Program-made: the position numbers and the translations under genes
Shown: piece after piece, positions 52,775 to 62,122 of the stretch
Position numbering within the stretch: the first letter of the stretch is position 1
How the letters are laid out: each line of letters starts with the position of its first letter
NCBI GenBank assembly: GCA_029782365.1
Contig: JAKOUW010000112.1
Span: 33,286-97,285, forward strand
Length of the DNA: 64,000 bases
Source of the DNA: Chloroflexota bacterium
GTDB lineage: Bacteria > Chloroflexota > Anaerolineae > Anaerolineales > UBA4823
Reading direction: 5' to 3'
Notes under the pieces: generated by a model
Databases searched by the model: none
Told to the model about the DNA's origin: nothing
Seen by the model: the letters and a program-made list of their open reading frames with translations, nothing else

Positions 52775-54097
52775 TCACTCCACCGGGAGGTGTTCCGGCT
52801 TAAGCTCTGCAGTAGGCTGCCCGGTGGGCTGCCCGGTGGGCTGCCCGATGTGCTGGCTCGACTCAGCAAGTTGTCCGTTGGGCTGCCCATTCGGCTTGGG
52901 CAGCTTGAACTTGATCCAGGTGACCGGCAGCATCAGGGTCATGGCAACCAGGGGCACGTAGAAAGGCACGCGCGGGTTGAAGGTTTGCCACAACCAGGTG
53001 CCGATGTAAGGTGAAGGCAGAGAAATCACGCCCACGCTGGTGGAGAAGAAACCGAAGGCTGTGCCGCGCAGGTGATTGGGAATGACCTTGGAGATCAACG
53101 AGCTGTAGGCTGGCCCGGTCAGCGCCTGGCCCATGCCCAACAGCCCCCAGGCCAGGATGAAAAGCGGGTAAGCCGAGACGTTCAACATAACTAGGATGGC
53201 CGCACCAATCAGCAGGTTGCCCAGCACAATGCCAACCCGTTCGCCGGCCCGGTCGGAGAGCATGCCCCCGAGCGTGGTCAGAAGCATGGTGGCCAGAGAA
53301 GCCACTGCTCCCAGAAAACCGAGCTGGGTTTTGCTCAAACCGATGATATTGTTAAAATACAGCGGAAACAGGTTGCCAACCATGCTGAAGGTCACATCGC
53401 CCACGCCATCCGAGAGAAAAATCCAGGTCACCACGCCGCCGCCGACCAGCAGGGCGATGATGGCGGCCAGGCTGGATTTCAGCCCGCCAAAGGAGGCGCC
53501 GGCCCTGGGGACCGCTTCCACCACCTTCAGGCGGCGCGCCATGAACAGGCGGATGACCGTCGCCACAGCATACAGGCCGGAGGCCAGGGCAAACATCCAG
53601 CGGAAGCCCCACTGGTCGGAGATAAAACCGCCCAGCGGAGCGCCGATCACGCCGACCACCAGGAAGGCGCTCTGCACCAGGCCGAACACCCGGCCGCGCG
53701 TCTCTTCGGTCGATTCCTCTGCCACCAGCGCCTGGAAGCTCGGTCCGACAAATGAAGTGGCCATTGACATGCCCACCATGGCAATCAACAACCAACCCCA
53801 GGAGGGAGCAATGGTGAAAACAATATAACCGGCCAGCCCGGCCAGGCTACCGATGGCCATTGCCTGCACTCGGCCGACGGCATCCGAAAACCAGCCGCCC
53901 AAGATCTGGAAGAGCAGTGGAGCGATCATGCCAATGGTGAAGAACAGACCGATCTGCCCGATATTGGCGCCCAACTGCTGGACATACAGCGGCAGCAGCG
54001 GCCCGTACATTTGCCCGCCGATGTTGGCGGCGATCATGCTGATCAACAAAACGATAACCGTGTTCGAAAGCAGCGGGGCTTTTTTCGCCTCAGCCAT
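52775..54097 (-). CDS. MFS transporter with GQPT-repeat tail
   Basis: A 440-residue major facilitator with twelve helices. The loop 2-3 motif reads GGWFSDAVGRVQAM, and ADR-like GGMLSDRAGERVGI is its counterpart in the second half. It resembles drug exporters (DHA1/TetA-like) more than sugar importers. The C-terminal tail (about 395-440) is soluble and has short Gly-Gln-Pro-Thr/Asn repeats encoded by a 12-bp tandem repeat. ATG 54097 has AAGGA seven bases upstream; a longer frame to 54190 lacks one. Substrate unknown. Confidence 0.85.
   Translation of the reverse strand: MAEAKKAPLLSNTVIVLLISMIAANIGGQMYGPLLPLYVQQLGANIGQIGLFFTIGMIAPLLFQILGGWFSDAVGRVQAMAIGSLAGLAGYIVFTIAPSWGWLLIAMVGMSMATSFVGPSFQALVAEESTEETRGRVFGLVQSAFLVVGVIGAPLGGFISDQWGFRWMFALASGLYAVATVIRLFMARRLKVVEAVPRAGASFGGLKSSLAAIIALLVGGGVVTWIFLSDGVGDVTFSMVGNLFPLYFNNIIGLSKTQLGFLGAVASLATMLLTTLGGMLSDRAGERVGIVLGNLLIGAAILVMLNVSAYPLFILAWGLLGMGQALTGPAYSSLISKVIPNHLRGTAFGFFSTSVGVISLPSPYIGTWLWQTFNPRVPFYVPLVAMTLMLPVTWIKFKLPKPNGQPNGQLAESSQHIGQPTGQPTGQPTAELKPEHLPVE
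52815..52850. repeat. 12-bp tandem repeat, three units
   Basis: GGCTGCCCGGTG occurs at 52815-52826 and 52827-52838, with GGCTGCCCGATG at 52839-52850. The unit is in frame and encodes Gly-Gln-Pro-Thr on the minus strand in the tail of the MFS protein. Two further degenerate copies (NGQP) follow nearby. It is a small slippage-prone repeat. Confidence 0.85.
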
Positions 54098-54339
54098 GGT
54101 GCATCCTTTCCGATTCGTTGGATTGAACCGAGTCCAACCACTATGTTCGGCCCGACAGATATCAACCGTTAGAGCCAGCCAGAGACTCAATAAGTATATT
54201 CAATATTATAAAGTAAATATCAAAAAAGTCAATAAAATTTCTAGATAATTAAATAATATTGAAATATATTTTTAATATCTTTCGAACAGGGTATGCATTC
54301 TCTTCGCTGCAGTCCATATTGCTCAGCACCCAGGCTGCC

Positions 54340-54891
54340 TCAGAACAGGAAAGGCACGAACCGCCTGGTTCGTTTTATATACGCCTGGTAGGCCGGCCCA
54401 AAGAAGCGCAGGCATTCGGCCTCGTCGGCGATGGCCGTGGCGAACAGGAACAGGCTCGCTGCCAGCGCCAGCAGAGCCCCTGTCCAGCTAGGTGCTTTAA
54501 AAAACACGCCCCAGGTCAATAACAAGAGGGAGCTGTAGAGCGGGTGGCGGATATAACGGTAAATGCCCGTGGTGACCAGCATGCTGGTTTTCTCGAATGC
54601 CAGCAGTGAAGTATCATCCTTCCGGCTTTTCACCGGTTGGCCCAGCGCCGATAACGCATAAACCCCCAATACCAGCGGAAATAAAGAGGCGATCAGCAGG
54701 AACCAGGAAATCAATTGGTGCCAGGAAAACGGGTCGCGGAACCAGGCCTCCACGTTGAGCAGGAAGAGGGCCAGGATAAGCTCCCAGGCGAAGAAGCGAT
54801 AGAAGCCGTGTGAGCGCGGCGCGCGCAGCGCAGTCCGCGAGATGTACGCCAGGCCGGTGGTCACTACAGCAAATGCAATGAGTTTCAACAT
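54340..54891 (-). CDS. ICMT-like membrane methyltransferase, third copy
   Basis: A 183-residue membrane protein of the same family as the pair at 47-48 kb. It has four hydrophobic segments and the signature TTGIYRYIRHPLYSSLLL (about 110-127), with DEAECLRFFGPAYQAYI at the end. GAGGAA lies at good spacing before ATG 54891. It is monocistronic or grouped with the dehydratase gene upstream (58-base gap). Three such genes within 8 kb is unusual. Confidence 0.8.
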   Translation of the reverse strand: MLKLIAFAVVTTGLAYISRTALRAPRSHGFYRFFAWELILALFLLNVEAWFRDPFSWHQLISWFLLIASLFPLVLGVYALSALGQPVKSRKDDTSLLAFEKTSMLVTTGIYRYIRHPLYSSLLLLTWGVFFKAPSWTGALLALAASLFLFATAIADEAECLRFFGPAYQAYIKRTRRFVPFLF

Positions 54892-54949
54892 ACGTTCCTC
54901 GCACGGCCGAGGGCTGCCTCGAAACGCCCTGGCGGCGCGCCCGCAAAAG

Positions 54950-55867
54950 TCAGCCTTTAGACCATTGCTTTAATTGCTCGATCGTGGTGGTAGCCCCGCC
55001 GCATACAACCACCAGGATGGATTTAAAAGCTTCACTAATAGGTAGGCGTTCATAAATCAACGCCAGGGAGGCGCCGCAGGCTGGCTCCACCACAATTCGA
55101 TGATCTTCGATAAACCGTTCACAGGCTGATACGGCTGCCATGTCCGATACGACCACGCTGTAAATTTCATGTTGTTTGGTCCAATTGAAAGCGCGCTCGC
55201 ACACCTGCCGCGCGCCCAGGGAAGTCGCCAGGCTGGTGATGGCGGGCAGTTCGACAGGCTTGCCAGCTGCAATCGACCTGGCAAAGGAATCCGCGCCAGC
55301 CGTCTCAACAGCGATGACAGGGACTTCGTGCCAGCCATGCCTGTGCATTCCTTCGATGACGCCGCACAGCAATCCGCCGCCGCCAACTGAGAGCACCACT
55401 GCTCCCGGTTTTATGCCGGTGCGCGCGATCTCGTCGACGAGGGTGGCATGTCCCTGCCAGAGAAGCGGGTCATCGAACGGGTGCAAAAAGGCGTCTGTCG
55501 TCTGAACCAGCGATAGGGCAAGCGCATTGGCTTCTTGCCAGGAGGCGCCGTGCACAATTACTTCGGCGCCCTCTTGCCGGATCAAGTTTTTGGCGCGTTC
55601 CGTGGTCGTTCCTGGAACCACGACGACAACGGGAATAGAAAGATGGCGTCCGGCGTAGGCCACCGCAATGCCAGCATTTCCGCCGGAGGAGGAGATAAAA
55701 CGCTGAGCGCCGCGCCGGGCGTATTCCTGGCAGGCAAAACCAATGCCGCGAATTTTAAAAGAGCCGGTGGGCTGCAGAGCTTCTAATTTCAACCAGACTG
55801 AGCGTCCCGTCTGCGCACTCATCGGCTGGGACTCAAAACATGGCGTTTCAATATGTAATGAATTCAT
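54950..55867 (-). CDS. Serine/threonine dehydratase-like PLP enzyme
   Basis: A 305-residue fold-type II PLP enzyme. The Schiff-base lysine is Lys38 in PTGSFKIRG. The phosphate loop is SSGGNAG (60-66) and the second glycine-rich loop is SVGGGGLLCG. It lacks a C-terminal ACT domain, as in catabolic serine/threonine dehydratases (SDS type), which deaminate serine or threonine to pyruvate or 2-oxobutyrate. Threonine synthase or racemase-like activity cannot be excluded. A TATAAT (minus strand, 55906-55901) lies about 35 bases upstream of the start, without a clear Shine-Dalgarno. Confidence 0.85.
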   Translation of the reverse strand: MNSLHIETPCFESQPMSAQTGRSVWLKLEALQPTGSFKIRGIGFACQEYARRGAQRFISSSGGNAGIAVAYAGRHLSIPVVVVVPGTTTERAKNLIRQEGAEVIVHGASWQEANALALSLVQTTDAFLHPFDDPLLWQGHATLVDEIARTGIKPGAVVLSVGGGGLLCGVIEGMHRHGWHEVPVIAVETAGADSFARSIAAGKPVELPAITSLATSLGARQVCERAFNWTKQHEIYSVVVSDMAAVSACERFIEDHRIVVEPACGASLALIYERLPISEAFKSILVVVCGGATTTIEQLKQWSKG

Positions 55868-56065
55868 TTCAAAAGAGCGAAGTCCTCACATCTTGTGCAA
55901 ATTATACCCGCCCCTGCGAGGACAACACCGTGAGATTCATGATTTCGACTACCCCTGCGGGAAGAAACAACATGGTTCCCGATTTTAGACAGCTCCCGCG
56001 CTGGCAGGCAGTCCGGCTAATCTTTTAGCCGGCAGCCGTCCAAATATACAGGGATTGATTTATGC

Positions 56066-56716
56066 TCAGGCCGGTAGCAGCAGGCGAGCCAGGCTGGTGC
56101 CCAACCAGTCAATGTAGCGCTCCCGCGGCCAGGCTCGGTCAACCGTCAACAGGCGGTACACCTCTGGGCTGGTCAGCGTCCAGATGGTCTCGGCAGCCTC
56201 CGCTTCGCTCAGCCCTGTGCGCAGTGGATGGCGAGCCGCCAGGTAATGTGCCAGGATGGTCATATTTTCCAGGCGCTCGGCGAGCAGTTTATTCAACAAA
56301 TCAGCCGCTTCAGGCTCTGCCCGAGCGGCGCCCCGCAGCAGCTCAAAAAATGGGGCGACGCGCTCCAAAATGCTGGCAATATCTTGGGCAAAGCGCTGCA
56401 GCAGCAAGACGGGGTCTGCCTCATGCAAGATGTTTTGCGGCCCGGGCCGCTGCAGCAAAGGAATCGCCTGCTCATCGCCGCCCACAGCGCGGCCAATGAG
56501 CTGTGACAGGATGGCTCGCTTACTGCCAAACACGGCAAAGACGGTTTCGGCGGCCACGCCCGCTTGCCGGGCGATCGCCTCGATGGTAGTGGCATTGAAG
56601 CCGTTTTCAAAGAAGAGCGCCTGGGCAGCGCCTAAGATCTGACGGCGCGTTTCCTGCGCCTGCGCCTGCCGCCGGGTGGAATGGTAACCGCGCCTGGGTT
56701 TTGGACTCTGTTGCAT
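56066..56716 (-). CDS. TetR-family regulator
   Basis: A 216-residue regulator with the HTH at about 20-65 (RRQILGAAQALFFENG, then TTIEAIARQAGVAAETVFAVFGSKRA). The C-terminal domain (about 80-210) is helical and Ala/Leu-rich. ATG 56716 with AAGGG upstream is preferred to a TTG at 56731. It is divergent from the SnoaL-like gene. The inverted repeat at 56758-56788 between the two is a likely operator for both. Confidence 0.88.
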   Translation of the reverse strand: MQQSPKPRRGYHSTRRQAQAQETRRQILGAAQALFFENGFNATTIEAIARQAGVAAETVFAVFGSKRAILSQLIGRAVGGDEQAIPLLQRPGPQNILHEADPVLLLQRFAQDIASILERVAPFFELLRGAARAEPEAADLLNKLLAERLENMTILAHYLAARHPLRTGLSEAEAAETIWTLTSPEVYRLLTVDRAWPRERYIDWLGTSLARLLLPA

Positions 56717-56757
56717 GGTTTCCCTTGACAAATCGACAATATAGATATATTATATCA

Positions 56758-56788
56758 ATATTCAATACAGTATAACTATATTGAATAT
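56758..56788. promoter_or_regulatory. Inverted repeat, probable TetR operator
   Basis: ATATTCAATA (56758-56767) and TATTGAATAT (56779-56788) are exact inverted copies with an 11-base spacer. They lie in very AT-rich DNA between the divergent TetR and SnoaL-like genes. Size and symmetry fit a TetR-dimer pair site; the region also offers several TATA-like -10 hexamers on both strands. Confidence 0.5.
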
Positions 56789-56897
56789 AGGAAGTGTATA
56801 TAGTATACCCCAAGCGGGCGGCAGCGAAGATTGTCTTTGAAGATCGAGGATCAATACAAACTCAAAACTGTCCGCACAATTAGAAAGAAAGGAAATT

Positions 56898-57317
56898 ATG
56901 TCAACCAGCAATCATCTCTACGCCTTTACTCAGGTGATTACAGAAGCCTTCAATAAAGGCAACTATGACGTGCTGCATCAATATTTCGATCCCAATTTCA
57001 TCGAACACCAGTTTGGCCTGCATTCCACCATCGCGGGCATGCAAACCGATATTCAATTCCTGCGCACTGCCTTTCCAGATCTGCAATTGACGATCGACGA
57101 TTTATCTGCCGATGGCGACAGCGTCTGGGCGCGCACGACGGCCCGCGGCACCAACCTGGGCGGCTTCATGGGACCTCCCAACGGAAAAGCTTTCACCATC
57201 ACTGTTTTTGATCAATGCCGGTTCGCCAATGGCAAAATCGTCGAACATTGGGGCTCTCCAGACCGCTTTCACCTGCTGGCGCAGTTGGAACTGCTCCCCA
57301 AACCCGCGCAAAAATGA
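56898..57317 (+). CDS. SnoaL-like (polyketide cyclase fold) protein
   Basis: A 139-residue alpha+beta-barrel protein of the SnoaL/ester-cyclase group. FNKGNYDVLHQYFDPNFIEH (16-35), DLQLTIDDLSADGDSVWARTTARGT and the end FANGKIVEHWGSPDRFHLL are typical, with conserved His and Asp in the cavity. Members include cyclases, isomerases and simple ligand-binding proteins, so function is open. AAAGGA lies seven bases before the ATG. It is divergent from a TetR gene and probably under its control. Confidence 0.85.
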   Translation: MSTSNHLYAFTQVITEAFNKGNYDVLHQYFDPNFIEHQFGLHSTIAGMQTDIQFLRTAFPDLQLTIDDLSADGDSVWARTTARGTNLGGFMGPPNGKAFTITVFDQCRFANGKIVEHWGSPDRFHLLAQLELLPKPAQK

Positions 57318-57454
57318 AGCCGTGACCCACACCAGGGTTTTACTGCCTTAACGAAAACCCTGGTTTTATGCGCCGCCATCACAAAAAAATAACAGCCGAG
57401 GTGTTACAATTATTTTAACTCTCTGGTTTTTATTGATAACAAGGATGGCGGCGC

Positions 57455-58879
57455 ATGGAAGAAAAATTATTGATTGACGGCCAATGGGTCTCCGGCGGCC
57501 CTCTGATGGAAGTGAAAAACAAATATAATGGGCAGGTAATCGGCGCACTGCCGACCGCCCGGCGCGTAGATGTCGATGCGGCGATCGCTGCCGCCGAGCG
57601 CGCCGAGGAAGTCATGGCGGAGATGCCGGCCCACAAGCGGGCGGCAATTTTAGCCCGGGCAGCCCAACTGCTGCAAGAACGGCGGGCTGACCTGGCTCAA
57701 ACCATCGCCGCCGAAGCCGGAAAAGCGCTCAAGTTCGCCCGTCTGGAAGTGGACCGGGCGATCAGCACGTTCCAGATCGCTTCGGAAGAGGCCAAGCGCC
57801 TGCACGGCGAGACGATTCCGCTGGATGCCGTCCCCGCCGGGGAAGATTACTTCGGCTTCTGGACTCGCCGGCCGGTGGGTGTGATCGCCGCCATCAGCCC
57901 GTTCAACTTTCCGTTGAACCTGGTGGCGCACAAGGTCGCCCCAGCGCTGGCCGCAGGCAACACGCTGGTGCTGAAACCGGCCAGCACCACCCCGCTCGCC
58001 GCGGTCAAGCTGTGCCAGGCTCTGCAAGATGCCGGCCTGCCTCCCGGCGCGATCAACCTGGTGGTGGGCGCGGGCGGGACGGTGGGCGAATGGCTGATCA
58101 CCGACCCGCGCGTCGACAAGATCACCTTTACCGGCAGCCCGGAGATTGGCAGGCACATTCTCAGCGTCGCCGGCATCAAGAAGGTCACACTCGAGCTGGG
58201 CAACACCTCGCCGGTGATCGTGGCGCCAGACGCTGACCTGGACTTCGTGGCCAGGCGCTGCGCACTGGGCGCGTTTTACAATTCCGGGCAGGTGTGCATT
58301 TCCGTACAGCGCATTTACAGCCAGAAACAGGTATATGAACCTTTCACCGAGAAATTCGTCAGCGCCAGCCAGGCCATGATTGTGGGCGACCCTCTTGATG
58401 AGCGCGTGGATGTCGGCCCGATGATCGATTCCAAAGAAGTGGATCGCATCGAGGGTTGGGTGAAAGAAGCGGAAGCTGGCGGCGCTCAGGTTTTGACCGG
58501 CGGTCGGCGCGAGGGCACAGTTTATTACCCCACAGTGTTAGCCGGCGTCGACGCTCACATGAAAGTGGTGTCCGAAGAGGCTTTCGCCCCGGTGGCTTCG
58601 GTGATCTCGTGCGACGATTTCGAAGAATCACTGCGCCAGGCCAACGATTCCAAGTTCGGCCTGCAGGTCGGCGTGTTCACCAAAGATATCGACCGGGTGT
58701 TCAAGGCCGTCAGGCGCTTGAATTTTGGCGGTGTGATCATCAACGACACACCTTCTTTCCGCGCCGACCACATGCCCTACGGCGGCAACCGCCAGAGCGG
58801 CCTGGGCCGTGAAGGCGTGCGCTTTGCCATGGAAGACATGACCAATATCCAGATGGTGGCGATCCGCCTCACTTCTTAG
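57455..58879 (+). CDS. NAD(P)-dependent aldehyde dehydrogenase
   Basis: A 474-residue ALDH-superfamily enzyme. Key residues are Asn151 in SPFNFPLN, Glu247 in LELGNTSP and the nucleophile Cys281 in NSGQVCISVQRIY. FTGSPEIGRHI (225-235) binds the cofactor. The sequence is of the lactaldehyde/glyceraldehyde-3-phosphate (GapN-like) type that is common in anaerobes. AAGGA lies 10 bases before the ATG. The gene is followed 48 bases later by a flavodoxin-like gene, which may be in the same transcript. Confidence 0.92.
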   Translation: MEEKLLIDGQWVSGGPLMEVKNKYNGQVIGALPTARRVDVDAAIAAAERAEEVMAEMPAHKRAAILARAAQLLQERRADLAQTIAAEAGKALKFARLEVDRAISTFQIASEEAKRLHGETIPLDAVPAGEDYFGFWTRRPVGVIAAISPFNFPLNLVAHKVAPALAAGNTLVLKPASTTPLAAVKLCQALQDAGLPPGAINLVVGAGGTVGEWLITDPRVDKITFTGSPEIGRHILSVAGIKKVTLELGNTSPVIVAPDADLDFVARRCALGAFYNSGQVCISVQRIYSQKQVYEPFTEKFVSASQAMIVGDPLDERVDVGPMIDSKEVDRIEGWVKEAEAGGAQVLTGGRREGTVYYPTVLAGVDAHMKVVSEEAFAPVASVISCDDFEESLRQANDSKFGLQVGVFTKDIDRVFKAVRRLNFGGVIINDTPSFRADHMPYGGNRQSGLGREGVRFAMEDMTNIQMVAIRLTS

Positions 58880-58927
58880 CTGTTCGCCGTCTTGCAAACC
58901 TTGAAGTCAGCAAGAAAGGACATTCCG

Positions 58928-59422
58928 ATGAACAAACGCATCCTGATCGCTTATGCCACCCGCGCTGGTTCAACCGCCGAGGTGGCTGCCGTCCTGGGTG
59001 AAAGTCTCAGTTCCCGCGGCTTCGCTGTCCATGTCCGGCCGGTCAAAGAAGAACCTTCCCTAGAAGGCTACCAGGCCGCCCTGCTGGGCAGCGCTATCCG
59101 CATGGGCGCCTGGCTGCCCGAGATGGTTAAGTACATCAAAGCCAACCAGGCCGCCTTGCAGTCCCTGCCAAGCGCGCTTTTTACGGTGCACATCCTCAAC
59201 ACCGGCCAGGATGCCGCCAGCCGGGCGGCCCGCCTGGCCTATTTGAACCCTGTACGGCTGCTGCTGCCGGGCGCCGAAGAGGTGTTTTTCACCGGCAAGA
59301 TGGATTTCTCACGCCTGTCGTTCGTCGATCGGTTGATCGCCAAAGCGGTGAAAGCGGCGGAATCTGACCAGCGCGACTGGCCTAAGATTCGCAGTTGGAT
59401 TCCAGCGGCGTTAAATACTTAG
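58928..59422 (+). CDS. Flavodoxin-domain protein (HemG-like)
   Basis: A 164-residue flavodoxin-fold protein. RILIAYATRAGSTAEVAA (4-21) is the FMN-phosphate loop, then AALLGSAIRMGAWLPEM. It is similar in size and order to menaquinone-dependent protoporphyrinogen oxidase HemG, but many such proteins are unassigned flavodoxins. ATG 58928 follows AAAGGA at nine bases; a start at 58892 would have no site. It lies downstream of the aldehyde dehydrogenase. Confidence 0.82.
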   Translation: MNKRILIAYATRAGSTAEVAAVLGESLSSRGFAVHVRPVKEEPSLEGYQAALLGSAIRMGAWLPEMVKYIKANQAALQSLPSALFTVHILNTGQDAASRAARLAYLNPVRLLLPGAEEVFFTGKMDFSRLSFVDRLIAKAVKAAESDQRDWPKIRSWIPAALNT

Positions 59423-59429
59423 CAGGAAC

Positions 59430-59882
59430 TTATGCAAGCCCCGTCCGTCGGTGCGAAGTCACATTCAAAATCGTGCTGGCAATAAACAAAACCGCCTGCA
59501 CATACCACAGCGGTTTGTACACCAGCGCCAGCGGAAACCAGTAGAACATGACGGTCGCCAGGTACAGGGTGATGTAAGGCCCGAGCACCTGCCAGCGAAT
59601 AGGGCTGCGCCATTCGATTTTATTCACATATTCCACCACGTACCCGAAAACCGCCCAAACCAGGTACAGCACACCACCCAACCACAGCGACCAGGGTTTA
59701 CCGCCCAACCCCAACAGCAGGCTGACCAGGACCGCAGGCAGGCTGAGGGCATACACGAGCGGCCCGTAGCGGATAGCAGTTGTGAACTTCCAGCGGCGTA
59801 CAGCGAAGTGCACGATCAGCACAATCTGGAAAACAAACGCTGTCACGATGAACAACAGGCTCAGGCTATCGAAAGTGGGCAT
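59430..59882 (-). CDS. Small membrane protein of unknown function
   Basis: A 150-residue protein with about five hydrophobic segments (about 6-26, 38-58, 62-84, 100-125 and 126-143). It carries no motif I recognise. GGAGG lies five bases before ATG 59882; the frame continues upstream into the 3' end of the sensor kinase gene, but without a start signal. It follows that gene by 22 bases on the same strand and may be its accessory protein. Confidence 0.65.
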   Translation of the reverse strand: MPTFDSLSLLFIVTAFVFQIVLIVHFAVRRWKFTTAIRYGPLVYALSLPAVLVSLLLGLGGKPWSLWLGGVLYLVWAVFGYVVEYVNKIEWRSPIRWQVLGPYITLYLATVMFYWFPLALVYKPLWYVQAVLFIASTILNVTSHRRTGLA

Positions 59883-59904
59883 GAGCACCTCCATTCCCAC
59901 ACAA

Positions 59905-61353
59905 TTAACCAGCCGGTGCAGCGCCTCCTGGCGCAAACGTCATCATGAGCGTGCTGCCCTGGCCCGGTAGGCTTTCCATGCGGATCGCGCCGCCCTGGCC
60001 TTCGACCAGCGCCTTGGCGATCGCCAGGCCCAGGCCAAAGCCCGGCGCGCCGGAGACCGGGTCGCCGCGGTAAAAGCGATCGAAGATGTGCGACAGCACT
60101 TCTGGCGGGATCCCTTCACCAAAATCGCGCACCCGGATTTCCACCCCGTTTTCCTGGCGGCGCGCGCTGACCACCACATCGCCTGTGGAGTGCTTCAGGG
60201 CGTTGTCCACCCCAACCAACAGCGCCTGCTTTAAAGCGTCCCGATCGCCGATAATCGCCAGCGGCTCAGCCTGCAAGGCGATGCTGCGCTCGGGCTCCAA
60301 GAGGCGCGCCTGGCGGCAAATTTCATCCAGTAAAGGCAGGATCTCCACGTTTTCTTTGGCCAGGCTGCGCCCGGCGTCAGCGCGCGCCAGCACCAACAGG
60401 TCATTGACCAGGCGAATCAAGCGGTCACTTTCTTCGTTCATGTCGCTGAGGATATCATCACGCTCGTCCGGCAGGATGGGCGGCTGGCGGCGCAGGAGTC
60501 CCAGGTTGCCGCGCAGGGTAGTGAGCGGCGTGCGCAGCTCGTGCGAGACATCCGCCACGAAATTGCGCTGCAGTTCCAGGGCGTGCGCTACCTGCTGGTA
60601 GGCGTCTTGCAGGCGGCTGAGCATAGCATTGAAGGTGGTAGCGAGCTGGCCGACTTCATCTTGCGGCCCGGTGTAGGTCACCCGGCGGGTGAAATCGCGC
60701 TCCTCGCCAATTTTTTGCGCCGTGTGGGTCAGGCGGTGGATCGGTTGGAGTGTCAGGCCTGCCAGCAGCCAGCCAATGCCAAAAGCCGCCAGGATGGTCA
60801 GCAAGCTGGCGATAATGAAAATCGTTGCCAGGGAGTGCAGAGAACGCTCCCGTTCTGCCAGCGGCCGGGCCACCTGCAAGATGTACGCTACCTTACCGTT
60901 CACTACCAGCGGGCGGTTGTAGATCAGCAAACCTTGGCCCTGGTAGCCAGCCGTCTCCCAGGCGTCAGCCTGGCTTTGGACGGCCTTCAATCCAGCGGCG
61001 CTGAGCGGCAGGGCATCAGAAGCGTTGCCAAACGGGCTGGCAACCAGGCTGCCGGACGCGTCCAGCACGCGCACGATCTCGCGCTCTGGCAGGCTGTGCA
61101 AATCCTGCCCACCGGAGAGCGCATCGAAAGGCTTGGGCGGCCTCGGGTCCGGCTGTATGCTGCCTCCCAACGCGCTGGCAGTCACCGCCTTCATTACCGG
61201 TTCCACCAATCCGTCTGCCGAATGTGTCAGGTCGCTCTGCAGGGCATCGTAGGTCGTTTTGGCCTGGATGGCATACAGCGATATGCCGAACAGGGCCAGG
61301 GTCAGCGCCAGGATGGCGTTATACAACAGGGTAAAGCGCAGGCGAATAGACAT
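59905..61353 (-). CDS. Two-component sensor histidine kinase
   Basis: A 482-residue membrane kinase. Transmembrane helix 1 is at about 8-30, an extracytoplasmic sensor domain at about 32-174, helix 2 at about 176-200, HAMP at about 200-255, and HisKA has His271 in VADVSHELRTP. The HATPase domain follows with the N box (VDNALKHS), G1 (VRDFGEGIPP) and G2 (GFGLGLAIAKALVEG). It overlaps the response regulator stop by one base, so the pair is translated together. The periplasmic domain has no known ligand motif. It likely controls the lipoprotein gene on the other side of the response regulator. Confidence 0.93.
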   Translation of the reverse strand: MSIRLRFTLLYNAILALTLALFGISLYAIQAKTTYDALQSDLTHSADGLVEPVMKAVTASALGGSIQPDPRPPKPFDALSGGQDLHSLPEREIVRVLDASGSLVASPFGNASDALPLSAAGLKAVQSQADAWETAGYQGQGLLIYNRPLVVNGKVAYILQVARPLAERERSLHSLATIFIIASLLTILAAFGIGWLLAGLTLQPIHRLTHTAQKIGEERDFTRRVTYTGPQDEVGQLATTFNAMLSRLQDAYQQVAHALELQRNFVADVSHELRTPLTTLRGNLGLLRRQPPILPDERDDILSDMNEESDRLIRLVNDLLVLARADAGRSLAKENVEILPLLDEICRQARLLEPERSIALQAEPLAIIGDRDALKQALLVGVDNALKHSTGDVVVSARRQENGVEIRVRDFGEGIPPEVLSHIFDRFYRGDPVSGAPGFGLGLAIAKALVEGQGGAIRMESLPGQGSTLMMTFAPGGAAPAG

Positions 61354-62030
61354 TATTCCTCGCGCAACACATAACCGATGCCGCGCACCGTCTGGATCAA
61401 GCGAACGCCGCCGTTCGCTTCGAGCTTTTTGCGCAGGTAGCCGATGTAAATTTCCAGCACGTTGTCATCACCGCCGAAATCATATCCCCACACTTCCGTC
61501 AGGATCTGGGCGCGCTCCAGCACCTGGCGTGGGTGGCGCAAAAACAGGTGCAGCAGGTTGAACTCGGTCACTGTCAGCGACAGGTTCTGCGAGGCGCGCT
61601 GCGCCTGGCGCGTTCCCGGGTCGAGCGTGATATCGGCATAGCTAACTGGCCGGGTATGGGTTTTGGGTTCAATGCGCCGCAGCAGCGCGTGGACACGCGC
61701 CACCAGCTCGGCGGGGGCAAAAGGCTTTACCAGATAATCGTCCGCCCCGCCTTCAAGCCCTTCTACGCGGTTTTCAATGGCATCACGGGCGGTCAGCATC
61801 AAGGCCATAGTTTTGTCTTCCTCGTCCCGCAGCCTCCGGATCAGGGTCACACCGTCCATCTTAGGCATCATCCAATCGACGATCAACAAATCGGGCTTGC
61901 GCGCTCGCGCCAGCGGCAGGGCCTCTTCGCCGTTGGCGGCGGTCAGTACAGTTAAGTTTTCATACACCAGCGTGCGCTGGAGCATTTTCAGTAGTTTTGG
62001 GTCGTCATCCACGACGAGAACGGTTGGCAT
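61353..62030 (-). CDS. OmpR/PhoB-family response regulator
   Basis: A 225-residue response regulator. The receiver domain (1-115) has the acidic pair in VLVVDDDPK, the phospho-acceptor Asp52 in LIVDWMMPKMDG, and Lys in YLVKPFAPAEL. The winged-helix domain (about 130-222) has the usual LTVTEFNLLHLFLRHPRQV and VRGIGYVLRE end. It is the first gene of the two-component operon. The intergenic region contains direct repeats with 11-base period in both orientations, consistent with control of its own operon and of the lipoprotein gene at 62260. Confidence 0.95.
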   Translation of the reverse strand: MPTVLVVDDDPKLLKMLQRTLVYENLTVLTAANGEEALPLARARKPDLLIVDWMMPKMDGVTLIRRLRDEEDKTMALMLTARDAIENRVEGLEGGADDYLVKPFAPAELVARVHALLRRIEPKTHTRPVSYADITLDPGTRQAQRASQNLSLTVTEFNLLHLFLRHPRQVLERAQILTEVWGYDFGGDDNVLEIYIGYLRKKLEANGGVRLIQTVRGIGYVLREE

Positions 62031-62122
62031 TGGTTTCTTGCCTCACACAGCAAACGGCGCTCAGAGTGTTTTTCCAGCAGGGCGGCGGTTCCGCCGTCCA
62101 TTAATAAGTATAAACAGAATTG

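Noticed and set aside
52815..52850. Short tandem repeat considered as a CRISPR-like array
   Set aside because: Units are 12 bp without spacers and are in frame within a coding sequence; no cas genes are present.
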